Notes: a model not told the origin generated them from the letters alone. Positions 1 to 12,930 are shown, counted from the first letter of the stretch. The stretch: 64,000 bases of DNA from Parelaphostrongylus tenuis (GCA_019055375.1 JAHQIW010000307.1:124001-188000); one strand, 5' to 3'. Numbers and translations: made by a program.

Positions 1-263
1 CCTAGTTGAAAGACAACAGTTGTAGACCGAGAAGATTTCTCAACATTTTCTGAATCTTCCTTACTGTCATGAAGGGAATCTCAACACTAATTTCATTATT
101 TTATTCAATTGCTTAAACTATATTAGAGGCAAAGCGCTTGTCGGCGATGCGCTTCTCAGGACATTCTTATCTGGAACTCAATAAAGAGGAGCACATGAAC
201 CAGTGAGTTGTACTTATCATCAATTTTTTGAGCAATAAGTTTTTTCGAGCTGTGTTTCTCTAG

Positions 264-2484
264 AATCACTGGAGATTCTCTCAAAATGGAGATAAACCTG
301 AAAATCGACAATAATACTGACGAAGGCGGATCAATGAACGGCCAGGTATAGAATATTTCATAATTACACCGTGATTACCTCATTTATAAAGATTTCAAGT
401 AGAAATATGTTATCTAATTGAGTCGTCAAAAATTCACCTGATTTTTGAATTAGATTTTTCAATAGAAAAACTTTAATTGGTACGAGTATAACTTAAACTA
501 GAGATATAGTAACTATTACGATTGCTGGCTTTTTTAAACGAGAAGCTATTTCTCTTGAGCGTTAAACGGAATTTGTTTTGAAATATCTCGTCACTAACGA
601 GCTGTCAATTCTAAGAAATTTATGTTTGTTAAATAAAGTTTGCATGATGATTCGGTTCATTTAGTACCGTCCATTTATCTAGTAACCAGTGATCGATAAA
701 GATTCGACGAACTAAGTTGATGATATCGACGTTCCACTGTTTTTCCCATAGTGTAGGAAAAGGGCTAAGAAAGGGCTTAAGGAATTAAAGAAAGTGATTT
801 TGAAGGGCTATGATCATCCCACTAATATACACTATGATGTGCATACAGTGCAGGAGTTAGGAGAACTGCGTAAAACTAGGGTGCTTCGAGCTCTTCATTC
901 GACCTCATTTGGAACTGGAAAATGAACGCTATGTCTCATTGATGAAGTCTGTTAAACTAACACAAATGAGGAACTTTGCAAATTTTTCTTTTTCAGCTAT
1001 TAGCGTTCGCTGGAGAGAGCGGTGTAACAGGCGATTTCTTTCGACTTCTGCTCACTCAAGTATGTCATTAACTTTGCCTTTCATTGTACTGTGCATAATA
1101 TTTTTGTCAGTAGAGCCTTTCTCTAAACAGAATTTTGCGTAGAATCGTTTAGTAATACTATTTGTGACAGTGCGAAAACTGCGATAAAATGAGAAAATTG
1201 GGTGAGCATTGCACGCTGATTGGAAATGCTCTGTGACACAGACGTGGTTGATGGTTCAATCTCGCGCCATAGGTTCACCAAGCCTTCCAACCCCCCCCCC
1301 CCCATTCCGAGGCCTGCGAATTGGCAACAGACTTCTCTGGGACAATAGCAGCACTAAATTCTAATTATAGCGTTAGGCAGACGTAATATTGTGAAGGCCA
1401 GATAATCAATCAATCAAATCAAAGATATTTGATGAAGACGAATATATGCACATCCCTCAGGTGTTGATCAACGCTGAGGACTTCACTTGAACCCTTTTCT
1501 CCTAAATGTAGAAACTGTATTTTGTGTACCAAAAAGGTAAGCAATCTCAAGCAGATACGGATGTTTAACATATTATCCACTAACTAAAATAGCTTAAGTT
1601 CCACGAGGTTTCTATTTCTTTACCGATAATTTGTGAAATATTTTTTGAATAAGTTTTTAAGCCAAATTAGCTTTTAGGACCATACCGTGCAGGTAATGAT
1701 GAATCTCGGATCGGGTCTAGTTTCCTTAACTCATCCGACTCAACTGATAGCGCAACGATGGACTCGTGTTGGAGTAGTGAGGTAAGCATTCCAAATATCG
1801 GGCTCTCAGCTATACCGTCATGAATCTAAAGAACGAGGCTCCCAGTATTGAACAGTTTCTTCGGTAATAATTACGAAAATGACTTTTAGGCAGAAGCGAC
1901 AGGTGACACTTTCGATCAACGACGCCACTCCGATCACAACGATTTCTCCAGGTGATTCAGAACAGTTGAACGTCTACAAGGGACTTTACATCGGTGAGGG
2001 CACTGCTTGTGATTATTGAAATCAACGAAATATTTTATTCAAGATTTGGACGCAAATTCAAACGATTTTTCCAATATGGTCGGTTCATAACTCTTCATTT
2101 CATAGTCGAGAATAGTTCGAAGCCAATGATTACATTTCATTGCGAGAGGCAAAATACTGAGGTCACACCTGTTTTCAAAAATTTTGAGATGTAACCTATT
2201 TCGGATCAATACTATCACTTTAAAAGATAATAGTATCGGTTCTTAGATGCAATGATAGTGATTCATGACAGACTTAGCAAATTCTACTCTTTACAAAAAA
2301 ATTCATAAATTTCTATTTCATCGCAACTAAAAAGAAGAAATCTTTTTCAGGTGGAATGCCGCACGACACTCAACACTTAGACGGTTTCAGAGGCTGTATC
2401 AGATTCATCAACATCGGTTCGATAATGATCGATCATCCAGAGGAAGTAACATCGGCAATCAATATCGAAGACTGTGATTTGTAG
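264..2484 (+). CDS. Laminin-G domain protein, 3' part (5' end lies outside the window)
   Basis: The three last exons are clear: 1693-1781 (or from 1678), 1890-1993 and 2351-2484 (TAG). They join in phase and give the second half of a laminin-G domain: MNLGSG, RWTRVGVVR, VTLSIND, the strand motif LYIGGMP, GFRGCIRFINIGS, and a final IEDCDL. Such domains lie in extracellular adhesion and matrix proteins (neurexin, perlecan, agrin and crumbs families); I cannot say which. Likely upstream exons are 264-345, 752-880, 997-1059 (GDFFRLLLTQ) and 1512-1536 (KLYFVYQ), which read like the first LamG strands. The join from 1536 to the LamG frame is off by one base, so an indel, a missed splice site or a missed exon remains. 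A tRNA-derived SINE sits in the intron between 1059 and 1512. The domain call is firm; the upstream exons are tentative. Confidence 0.62.
1198..1483 (-). repeat. tRNA-derived SINE (family A), reverse copy
   Basis: This is a diverged copy of the SINE seen best at 42757-43053, in the opposite orientation. The tRNA-like part with a B box (GGTTCAATCTCG) lies near 1252-1264 and the tail CATCCCTCAGG..GATCAACGC near 1451-1475. It carries a run of 14 C near 1290-1303 and lies in an intron of the laminin-G gene. Confidence 0.75.
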
Positions 2485-2605
2485 ATGTTTTGAATGGGTT
2501 TGCGATGCCGACTAAACAGAAGTGTGAAGGCCATGCTCAAATACACACGACTGTACATATACTAATCAAAAACTCACTGGCGTATGTCATCTTGGTTATG
2601 ATAGT

Positions 2606-2611
2606 AATAAA
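2606..2611 (+). terminator. Poly(A) signal AATAAA of the laminin-G gene
   Basis: AATAAA occurs about 120 bases after the TAG stop at 2482-2484. Position and sequence fit a nematode 3' end signal. Confidence 0.5.
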
Positions 2612-3662
2612 TTATTGAAATCACTGCTTATAAAACATCGATTACCTGCGATACGCATACGATATAGTCTTCGCGTGAGAGGCGAAACATTGAGTATAAC
2701 CGGTCAGAATTCGTTCTGGTGCTACGTAAGATATGAAGTAGCGGAAGGGCAACAGCAGTTATAGAGAAATCCATTACTTGTACCTTCGCACAACATTAAC
2801 GACATGATAAAGAAAGTAGTTGTTTTTCGCACTTTTCCGAGCTCCTATCCGCATCGACCTCTTCACTATAGATCGCCCGGAGAAAATAAATGTGTTATCA
2901 CTGTCAACGGGTGACTAGCTAATTAGCAAAACAAGAACAACTAATTAGCATAGCTTCTGCAACGTAAACCAGATATTCGACGAGTAAGATTACTCATTCG
3001 CGGTGCTCCTTCGAAGGACATCCGATACGAACGAGACGAAAGCGAAGAGCACACGAGTACGAACGACTGTGGAGCAAGGCTAGGATTAACTGGCTCCTAA
3101 GGAAACAAGGTGAGTCGAAATGGCAGTTGAATATAAACTGCTAGTAGCGCTTTGCTCTACAGGCTCATTCAGCAACAAGAAAACATAAAACCATCCGTTG
3201 GTGATAAGGGGAAGAATTGGTGGATATTCCTCGGTAATTAGATATCGAAATTACGAAAAAGCATCTTGAAGATGTTTCGCATTATCGATTGACTTCTTGG
3301 AAGGAATTTAAATCGCAAATCAGACAGTGAGTGGGTCAATAAGGCAAAAGCGGTGGTTCTAATACCATTTAATATTTGTCAGCTGAAACTGTTAAAAACG
3401 TGATTCGGTATAGCCGCCGGTGGGTTCACTGGAAGGGAGCAGAGGATAGAATTCTTGGAACTGGCTTGAGAAAGAGCCTTTTACGATGGCTACGAATTAG
3501 TAGCTCTTCGGTTCGGGTTTAGAGGAAACGGCACATCTTCAAACGAAAGCTTCAACTAGCCCCGTTCATCATATCTTTTCTTTGAGTAATGTAAGTACGG
3601 CTATGAAGCGTTGTTCGAAAAGAGCAGGACCAGAGAAATTGGTAACGTAACGGAAAACGTTA

Positions 3663-3790
3663 AGGCGTCAAGTAGTTCGCAACCGCTTATACGACCCCTC
3701 TGTTCAACGGAACAATGCGAAATATGCTCTAGCTGTGGAGATGGTGATTGCATAGGTGTAGGCGCAGTTTACCTAATTTTTTAAGATGCG
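3663..3790 (+). repeat. Dispersed repeat, copy 1 of 2
   Basis: The stretch from GTCAAGTAGTTCGCAACCGC to about 3790 recurs with divergence at 4366-4495 in the same orientation. Shared blocks include TAGTTCGCARCCGCTT, AATATGCTC and GATGATTGCAT-like words. No terminal repeats or coding capacity are evident. Confidence 0.6.
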
Positions 3791-4365
3791 TGTGGCGAAA
3801 AGCACATTAGTGAAATGAGTAGGCACTCATTTTATTCTTATTTCATTACACTAGGACCACTCTGGGTCAGCACAAAAGAACACCTAGCTCAAGAACAGTA
3901 CACTAAACCAAACACCCCGCTAGGCACATATAAAACACAAAGTCATAACAAAACAGATTTTGACAAAGAAGTCACTATCCTCTCGTAAAAACATAAAACA
4001 TCAGAGCGAAAGGTTTTAGAAGCATTTCGGATCAACACCACCAAACCAACTATGAACCACAGGGAGGAATGTCTCGTAGTTATTTGTGATTCAGTTAGTA
4101 CATGAGTTAACTGTTTTGATGAGGGAGGTGCATTACAAGTCCATGTGATTTTGACCAATGGTCTTTACTTGAACAATTCAGTGAAAGACTTGTAAAAGCA
4201 ATTAGTGTTATAAAAGTTGATTTTGTGCGATTCCAACGAAAGCAAGGTGTCGCTAAGTCTCTCGCTCATTTAAACGACGTAAGAATAGCCCTGAAACATT
4301 GTTTGTATAGGTCAGACTTGGAAAATCGGTGACAGTTATTTGAATATCACCAAATAATCTATGGA

Positions 4366-4495
4366 GCCATCTAGTTCGCAGCCGCTTGTAAAATAGTTAT
4401 TGTGAAACGAAAAGATGCACAATATGCTCCCAACGGTAGAGGCGATGATTGCATGAGCATGGGTACACTGTACCTAATCTCTTGTACAACGAACG
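4366..4495 (+). repeat. Dispersed repeat, copy 2 of 2
   Basis: Direct, diverged repeat of 3663-3790 (TAGTTCGCAGCCGCTTGT, CACAATATGCTC, GATGATTGCATG). Both copies are followed by diverged TACCTAAT words, so the shared unit is about 130 bases. Confidence 0.6.
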
Positions 4496-4524
4496 GCGGC
4501 GTTTGAATCGGCGAAACGGGAGCC

Positions 4525-4572
4525 CCCTCTCTCTCTCTTCTCTCTCTCTCTCTCTCTCTCTTCCATCTCTCT
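4525..4572. repeat. (CT)n microsatellite
   Basis: Nearly uninterrupted CT dinucleotides with small TTC breaks, directly after the second dispersed-repeat copy. Confidence 0.9.
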
Positions 4573-6377
4573 CATGTCTCTGTCAAAGAGCATATAGACA
4601 ACAAGAATAAAATGGATTTAAAAACACAGGGCACAAATGCATAAGGAGGTGAACTTCAAAGTAGAAATAGTCATCCTCGCAAAGGGACAAGAAACTTCGT
4701 CGCACATAACTCTCGAAGCTTTTTGGACTTATACCAGAAGTCCAGTAATTAATCAGATAAAAGGAATGGATTGTCATAAGGCTCGATTCGCTGGATCGAT
4801 CTCTATGGATTCGAGGCAAACACATCATTACTCGCCTTTGCTGTTTTACTCGGTGCGGCTGGTGTACACATCGAATAGTGAACTAGTAGACAACAAAATG
4901 TGGTGAATATTTCATAAAACTTGATTACTATACGTTTGAAATTCTACGCTTTCGTTAAAGTTCCATCTTATTTCGTTGTGAAAAGTGTTCATCTATGAAG
5001 ACTGCGCGTCAAAATGAGTCTGTCCTGCTCAGGCTCAGAAAGCAAGGCTGTCGAAGGTTAGCCGTGGATACAATCTTTACTGTACTACTTTGTACAAAAT
5101 GAAAGTATTTCAACAATCTCGTGTTGCTCAACTAAAGAAAGTCACGGAATCACTCAATCAATGCCGAGGCCTGTCGTTGGTCGATCTTGGGAATTCTTGA
5201 AAGAGCTGTCACTTTTTATCGTACTGTACATTCAAAGAAAAAACACTTTGGCTTGCATTTTTGAGAACCAGCAGATTTACTGTGTAGTACAAATGACTTA
5301 GAACAGGATAAGAAATGTGTATTTCCCAGTCGACTGCTCTATGAGTCGTCATTTGAAGAGTTTCACATTCAGCACACGGTGGTGCACGTAAGGCATAACG
5401 GTCTAGTCTTTATGAGAGAAGTATGACGGGATGGAGAGTATATTAGAAGTTACGAAGAGATAGGAGCTTCTCTATCAATATGAAGACAGACTTTATTTAT
5501 CCTTGACATGCCCGCTTCAACTGGACGAGTAGTACTGCAAATTATGGTCAGTCTTCCATTTTCATTGTTTGGATTGACTTCACAGTACAATCGCAAGTAA
5601 GTGCCACTACTTTTGGTTTCTAAAATCTGAACTGTTCAGTAAGAATCGGATACAGAATTCTTCATAGTCACTGAGAGTGATTGAATCGCAGTGATGATGT
5701 GCAGTGTGTAAAGTGTGTAATTACTTCATCTCGAACAATCTTTATAAAATGGATCTGCTTTTAGATGACAGCTGTAAGCTAATGGCACATCTATTGATAT
5801 GGAAAGGTGATTCTTGTTTGCATGTCAACGCTTTTCTTTTGATTTACACTATTAAAATTTTAGGAAATAGAATTATGTGTGGGGGTCAGTGAAGATCCAC
5901 TTTGTTCATGGAAAACGTCTTACTTGAAAACACAGCTATAGATTTGGAACTCTTCCTGCACTTAATGGTTCCTGGTAACCCTTTTGAGACCATCAGAATA
6001 TTATTTTTCCTTTCAATTATTTAGGTTCCATGGCATCGACTGTTTTCATAACCTCGCAATAAACATCTAATTTGATTTTAAGAATGTTTGAAGCCTTACC
6101 CGAGGTTGGTTCACCAGGGTTATACACCAGTGCCTCCCTCCTTGCTACAATGCAGGGCTAAATATGGGGGGTGGATCACTGACGAGAAGGGGAGACCTCC
6201 GAAACACCGGTGTATGGCACTAACTTGCCAATCTCGGCTATGGCTCTAAACATTCTCAAAAATCAGATAGAATATTTAGATTCCAGTGGAATTTCCTGTT
6301 GTTGGAAAGAATTTTCACCCTGAGTGTGAAAAACTCGCATATCACAGCTTCATCTATCAACAGTTTTGGGACCTTTC

Positions 6378-6872
6378 AAAGTTTCAGCACTAATGGAATA
6401 ATCACCAAATTCATTAACCAGAGGTAGTTGAAATTGCTTTGCAACACTATTCAGAATGCATCAGCCTGAACATTTTTGCCATCTGTCAAGTAGAAAATCA
6501 ATGTCGCTTCGTGCAGAATTTTCTCAGCTTTCTTTTGGTACCAAATTTGTCCATATTCGCCGTATCATTGCCGTTTAACGAAGACTTTATCGCAATATGC
6601 TTCTTTGGTAGTACAAATTAGGGCGCGATGCACAAACCTCGTTCGAGAACATCGACCGTGTAAAGGCTCGAGGATTTATGCTGGGGCGAAGAGCGTTTCG
6701 CGTTCTTTGCTGAGTACCACCATGATACGATGAGGCCGTGATGCAGCAGGTATGAACAAATATGGTGCCGAAAGAAAGCTCAAAAAAGTATTGCTAAGCA
6801 ATTTTAATTACTTTTGATCAATGAATTCGGTGTGTATTGCTCTCGTGCTAAAACTTATGAGTAAGGGATGAA
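6378..6872 (+). mobile_element. Mariner-derived non-autonomous element with terminal inverted repeats
   Basis: The left end (TCAGCACTAATGG..AATCACCAAATTCATT) is the inverse of the right end (ATGAATTCGGTGTGTATTGC..GTGCTAAAACTTATGAG). The body shares long stretches with 39735-40635 (CATCAGCCTGAACA, AAATCAATGTCGCTTCGTGC-like, ATGCACARACC), a copy in which mariner transposase motifs are still readable. No intact transposase frame remains here. Confidence 0.7.
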
Positions 6873-7168
6873 GAATAAAGCTCTCGGCATTTAGTCAAAC
6901 CCTGAAAGATGCGCCATGCATTCGTTTCCAATTTTTCACCACGTTTGAGGTGATTGAGTGCATAAATGACTTTTAGAACAACTCGCGATGGCTTCCGCTA
7001 AACCGAGTCAGTGCTGCTTATCCTCTCAGACAAGTCTGAGACCAGTCTGGTACCAATCTGCCAACCTCGGGGGTATGAATGACTCAGTGAACCATGAGCG
7101 CGAGATCAAACCACTGACCTTGTATGCTATTCAGGACACCTTTAGCCACTGCGCCACATTCGCTCATT
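6873..7168 (+). repeat. tRNA-derived SINE (family A)
   Basis: It begins GAATAAAGCTCTCGGC, continues GATGCGCCATGCATTCG, GAGTCAGTGCTGCTTATCC and GACAAGTCTGAGACC, and ends with a tRNA-like part in reverse (GAGCGCGAGATCAAACC = B box; CCACTGCGCCAC = A box). It directly abuts the mariner-type element ending near 6872. Confidence 0.85.
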
Positions 7169-7859
7169 GAGTAGACTTAATAATTCGATGGCTCTATGAC
7201 GTATGAGCATACTGCGCTCTTAGATAACAGTGCTGCTTAACATGGAAGTCTAGTGAGATTTTCTGAAACGAATTTTATGAAACAATATCAGCTGATTATC
7301 ATATCACAATGTCATTCTTCGTCTAGAGCACACACCTCCATGGGCACCCGTTTTCTGTGTTTGTTTCTCTATGGAATGGATTTATGCGCTGTGTTGCTAC
7401 TTTCGTAGTTTCGTCACACTTTGAGAGAACTCACTTATGCAATGGCAATATTCGGGGGAAAGAACACTTTTACGCTACATTGGAGTTGTCTTTAGTAAAA
7501 GGTAGGAGAACAAGGAACGAGAATTCTACCAGAGAGACTTTGTCACTAAAGGTTTCGATTATTTTTTTGTCAAAAGATTGCGTTTGTGAAATGCGATTAT
7601 TTAGTTTCAGATTCACATGTCATAAGTTAGTCGATTCTCAGTGTAACCGTGTGTGTCCGCAGAATTGTAAGAACTTGACTACTGGTTCCATTTCTACTTT
7701 TTTTTCAATTTAAGAACTTATTTTATAAGAATTTGCATGAAATATAACACAAATATCTTTAACTGGCTATAAGTTCATGAGATGACAGTGTTATTCAGTC
7801 AAGTGATTTTCTTCTATCGCAGATATTGCGACTTCTCGATTATCTCGACCACGCCTACG

Positions 7860-7993
7860 ATGAGTACACACACCGACGCTAACACAGACAAACACATACA
7901 TACATACGTGTATAGATGCGTACGTACATACGTACAAGTACACATGCACATATACACTCACACATACGTTCATACATATCTACACATATAAAT
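7860..7993. repeat. Degenerate ACAT/ACAC simple repeat
   Basis: The stretch is built of ACACAC, ACATAC and TACGTA words. It keeps long open frames on both strands (Thr/His/Val or Val/Tyr-rich), which are artefacts of the repeat. A SINE follows from about 8001. Confidence 0.85.
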
Positions 7994-8000
7994 ACAAGAT

Positions 8001-8273
8001 AAAGCTGTCGGCGTTGATCAATCCCTTTGAGGATGCGCCAAGCATCGTGATCAAATTGTTAACTTCGTTTGAGGTGATTGAACACATGTGTGGCTGCGAA
8101 TATTCGTGGTAGCTTACCGATGTATCAACTCAGTGCTGGTATCCTCCCAGAAAAGCCTGCTATCAGTTTTCCAACCCCGAAGGGATGGAACGCTTGCTGA
8201 GCCATGAGCACGGATCGAAACTGTGTTTGTGACGCGGAGCTCCTCTATCCGCTGTGTCACAAACGCTCTTGGT
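8001..8273 (+). repeat. tRNA-derived SINE (family A), diverged copy
   Basis: Matches the family consensus at GTCGGCGTTGATCAATCCC, GAGGATGCGCCAAGC, TTCGTTTGAGGTGATTGAA, ACTCAGTGCTGGTATCCTCC and a degraded tRNA-like 3' part (GAGCACGGATCGAAAC, CGCTGTGTCACAAACGC). Confidence 0.8.
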
Positions 8274-11200
8274 CACGAATACCTACACACCCTTAAAGGA
8301 TCACTGTTGCAACTCTATTGTATAATGATGTCGTGCAGGGCGATACCTATTGTGTGTCGGGTCGGGTGTATTGCATTTGTACAATGTGCATTTGTTTTAG
8401 TTCATGCGGCTTCAATAAATGTTTACTGAGACCAGCGAACGGATAGAAAGGTCTCGGAAGTGCGACATTTGCTTAAGCTAGCAAGCAGCTACGGCAGATT
8501 GATTTTGTTACGAAATGTGAGAGACTTCTGAGCTGGATATTCTCTTACTCTAGAGTATCTCTTCTCAAAATTTGCTCGTATTAGTAGTGATATGCGATTA
8601 GATCCGTCAGCTTATGTCTCGGTACTAAATCAAGAGCCAAAACAGTAGGCGCTTTACCAATTTGTCTTTCGATATCAGCGAAGAGACAAGAATGTTATCA
8701 GCGCTAGTTGACTTTTTTCAGGAATTCCTTTGGTACAACCGCTTCGTAGCGCCAATACTTTTCATCTCTCGTCCTTATCAAAATGTCATCTCTTTGAAGG
8801 TATTGATGCTTCCGTAAGGACACTGCACTATTACGTTAGTACTATCCCAAAGTCGATACTTAATAATACTTAATTTACACCTAGTCTATACTAATGCGTC
8901 GTGGAAACAGTAAGACAAAGTTCAACTAAAAGCATCTATCATTAATGAAAGACCAGAATAAATTTGATTGTTTCCAACCACACATTCAATACAAAAAACT
9001 AAAGCGTGAATCAAGCAGTCGATGGACTTTTTTATGCTTCTCATTCTCTGACAGACGAAAAGGGACAGAGATGAGGAAACACCAAACATCTGTTCATTTG
9101 CAGAAATTGTTCCCATCTAGATGAAAAGTATGGACTGTCATTTCAATTAGATAAATCGTCATCAGTTCACCAGCTTTTACTTGCCTGAAAACAACCTTAC
9201 CTTGTCATGACTTTGCTGTTAGAAGTTCTGGAACCTGTCTCCACCCCTGTTCTTGCGTTCACGAGTCGCTCACTACTTTTCGACCATTCTGTCGTACACT
9301 TTGACACTATCTCTATACAGAGTCTACTCGTGCCATGATATTGCCTACTTATACTTTTCTTCATTCAATTCAAGATCGCCTTTAGATCAACTACTTTGCT
9401 TTTGGCAATTTATCAATATTTATTTGGAATCCAAGATCTGTTTTTCAATTACATTCCCTAACGCGCACAGGCGATGGGTACCGAATTATGAGCACACCTG
9501 CTTGGTGATTTATATACGCTTTTTATCGGAGATTTTTCATTTCATCGGAGATTTCCTCAACATAGACGTTACATTTGTAAGTGCTCATAATGAAGTGTGC
9601 TTTACGTTCAATGAATTGATGTTATTCCATAATAAACTCTCGTTGTATCCTGTTGGTGCGAAAGTATAGGTGGTTTATGCATTGCTCAAATGGATCTCCT
9701 ATAGGAATGTTCCTTAACCACTGCTGCAGTGTAATTTCGTTGATTTTCTAGGCCAGATACGCTGTTGATTCTGTGAGTTGTCTATGCTGTTTTACGACCC
9801 ATTTTGACCTCGCTGTGTTAAAATCGGAAATATTTTTACACCAACTGAATCTTTTCCATGCCTAAAATGAATATGAAGTAAATAGCAAGTGAATGGATCA
9901 TTGGAAACAATCCATCAAGCGAGATATTTGCACTATAAGTGATGTACATTGTGATTACATTTAATTTCAAATATATTCCAATGTCAAGACGGTGCGTTTC
10001 AAGAATGCATAAAACGCATCTACTTTTTCACCAAACTTGTGGTAGATTTCTTTGTCGGAAACGCTCAATGACTGTTTCAGAATTGTTCCTTTCCTATGTG
10101 ATAAAGAAGTACTTATCTTTCTTTCATTTCAAAAAGACTTTCGCTTTCTATCTCTAAAGTTGACGATGCATTGATTGGCTGAATTTCTGTTCTTCTATTT
10201 CCCTTTTACTTCCCTCCTTGTCTTGACAGCCTTCCATAAGTGCCTCTGTTATCTACATATCTCACTTTTGTCGGCTATAATTATAGTATTTAGGTCAAAT
10301 TCTCGGCCAATCGTTGTTTACAAACTTTGATTCTTGTCAACTGGCGTGCTGTTTCTGCAAAAGCTCGTTTCCACTAAAGACTTCACATTCTTCTCCGTAC
10401 ATGCTATTATTCCCTATAGGCAGAAGCTGACTTTATATTTAAACTACAATGGAATCGCAAGCGGTTGAGAAACAATGCTCCTTTTAACCTCTGTTGAGTG
10501 ATGGAATGACGAAGAAAGAATTTTTCATTGTGAATAGCGATTTAGCTAAAAACAGCTGTACGCGTAATTTCGCTGACACTTTGCAGCGGAACTACGGAAC
10601 AAGGTGATTACATCGATTAGAAATAGGTAGGCCTGTCAGACTGAATCAAGGCCAAGTCTGTATAGCCAAATTAAAGCCAAGACGTCTAAGTGACAGTGCG
10701 ACTTGGTTGGGCAGGTTTCTGACAAAATTCTTCAGCATATAAATAAGTGCACTGAAACTAAGTGCAGGCACATTAGATTGTTCTCTAAAAATGGTAGTCC
10801 AAGATAGTCCACTCTTTTGCTTTCCCTTGCTTTTGTGGCTGAAAATTAATGCCTATTTTTCGTCTAGTAGCTTGCCTCTATAGTTGTGTACTCAAATCAT
10901 CATATCTGGGAATTGACGAATATCTGTTAACTCAACTTCAATCAGTCCTACAGCGCAATTTTTCCAGCTACTTCGAGTTATCTAGCTCTACAGCATCTCG
11001 AGCCGTATGAATCGAAGTGCTTAAAGGTGTTGTACGAGACTACGTGGGTATTACTTCGATCGCGCTTCGCAAGCACAACAAATGCTCCATCACCCTGGGA
11101 TTTTGAAATTGCTACTTGACCTGTCTGGTGGGATAGCAGCAGTGATTTTAGCATCCGTGGACAGATCACTGCAATTTGTTGTAAAGGCCACATAACCATT

Positions 11201-12790
11201 GAACACTCAAGGTGCTTATTAAAGCCAAGTTTCTGGCGCATTTTTAAAGAATTGGCCAAGGTCGAGTTGATAAATTGATGCTCACCGACGGTTGAAGTGA
11301 TTTTCACATTGGAACAGTATTTCTCTTCATTAAAATTCCGCTCCAATAAGGGGCAATTGTTTCTTTAAGATGAAAATTGAACCAGTATTCCATTCTAAAG
11401 AAGCGAGACTAGAATTTGTGAAGAATTAAAATGGAGAGCGTTTAACGGAATCTATTGAAGTATATTGTTACTTGACTACCTACTCGTACACCTTCCATTC
11501 TACCGTTCTCACCTTCTTGAACAGCTGAGAAGCTTTCCTAGGTGTTTGGTAGAACGGTAATTAGACTTTCTCTTGTACTCATTTCAAATCGATTCATCAC
11601 ATCTTCTTAACGGAATGGTCGTATATATCTCTCTATCCGTTACTTCGCTCCTTACGGGCTCTCAGCCCTCTCGTTTTACCCGGGTCTTTCGTCGGCTGAC
11701 CCCTTTTTGGGAACTGACTAGTCACAATCGACCCTGCGCTCCAATAACATTAGTAACATTGCATTGTTTGTTACAGAATCTCATGGAAATTTAAATGGCG
11801 GTTTGAAGTACGAATAATTTGACGTAGTTTCTCTAATCGCTATGCTCTCCACCGTCCATCTTTTGTTTCGAGAAAGTGTGTAGGTTCACGGATTGTAGTG
11901 GTGGCGTGTGGTGGCCATGTTTGTAGGGGTTCACACTATCTCTAAGTTGCGACAGAGTCCGACCGAACCGAGCGACGCTGCTCTGTTTATTTGGAGAAGC
12001 CGACTTCGAACATATACTAACATCAAGTAGCAGCATTCGCAAATACTAAGCATTTCTCGAACAGGCTCACCAGCTTACTCAGCAGTTATTTCTCGAATTC
12101 CTGGTTATGCATAAATGTGTCATCAAGTATGTTAAGAAGAGCCAGTCTGTTTGTTAGTCTTACAATTTAGCTGTATTTATTCTTTTCTCTGCTTTACACA
12201 TTCTTTCCTCTGTTGCTCAATTCCTCTTATACTTGCACTAAATGCTATCCCAGCTTAGTGTGTTCTATTTCATAAATGATATTGCGTGATAGCCAGAAAG
12301 TTCTCGCTTCCACCTTGGTTACTATTGAAAGATACGCTATCGATACAAAAGCTACGTACCGCCTTTGAAGTTTCTTGTCTTATCTATATAAGTATCGTAA
12401 AAATTGTTGTTTGAAGTAAGGTGCTATTTGTCACTTGATCTGTCAATGAGAAGCTGTTCAACATAACATATCAGCTTGCCGAGTTCGTACTACTTACATA
12501 AGCAAATTTTGAAACCATGACTGCACGACGCATTTCGAGCTTATTCGATTCTTCTCCTCTTATAATATTCGAAAGGATCATGCAATAGTTCTCAAATTTT
12601 CTTTTCTTGTTCATCAGTAACCATGTGGTTTGATAAGAAATTTTTGGTTTTCGTAGAATATAGAACTGGTGAAAGAATGAATTTCAGCTCATAAAATTCT
12701 TCGTGCACTTCATGTCTATCGAGTGATGAAGTTCTTATTTTCGAAATGTTCTTCTTTTTCTTTCATGGGCCTAATGTGAACCATTTTCTT

Positions 12791-12930
12791 CACAGGCTCA
12801 CCTCTTAGATCTTCTAATCACTAGTCTCTTCGAAATCATCAGTTTTCTCGGCGTTCAAGTTCGAGAATTTACCTGCGTCCGGCCCACACTTGTCTTACAA
12901 TCTTGAGCCTATGATCTCGTAGTGTTCGAC
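12791..12930 (+). promoter_or_regulatory. Probable 5' UTR and trans-splice acceptor of the myosin gene
   Basis: A pyrimidine-rich run ending in CACAG at 12791-12795 lies 135 bases before the hum-6 start codon, and a second AG follows ATCATC at about 12839-12841. In nematodes such an acceptor with no donor upstream normally receives a spliced leader. There is no in-frame upstream coding sequence. Which AG is used cannot be decided from sequence alone. Confidence 0.4.

Larger units (their letters stand above)
2612..12790. other. Intergenic region, repeat-rich, no convincing gene
   Basis: About 10.2 kb separates the laminin-G gene from the myosin. Open frames here are short, lack recognisable motifs and often lie in repeats. 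It holds a duplicated fragment (3.66 and 4.37 kb), a CT tract, a mariner-type element (6.4-6.9 kb), two SINE copies and an ACAT-type tract. The rest (roughly 8.3-12.8 kb) shows nothing I can name, apart from a 122-codon frame at 10978-11346 on the minus strand. Control sequences of the myosin probably lie here, but I cannot point to them. Confidence 0.5.

Noticed and set aside
4637..4906. 89-codon plus-strand frame with an opposing 81-codon minus frame
   Set aside because: Neither frame has motifs and each is probably the shadow of the other by chance.
7357..7713. 118-codon plus-strand open frame
   Set aside because: No recognisable domain, no plausible exon boundaries, and it ends in a T-rich run; probably chance.
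7782..7991. Overlapping open frames rich in His/Thr or Val/Tyr
   Set aside because: Product of the ACAT-type simple repeat.
9253..9669. 138-codon plus-strand open frame
   Set aside because: Composition is dominated by Phe, Ser, Leu and Tyr as expected from AT-rich DNA; no motif, splice partner or start context supports it.
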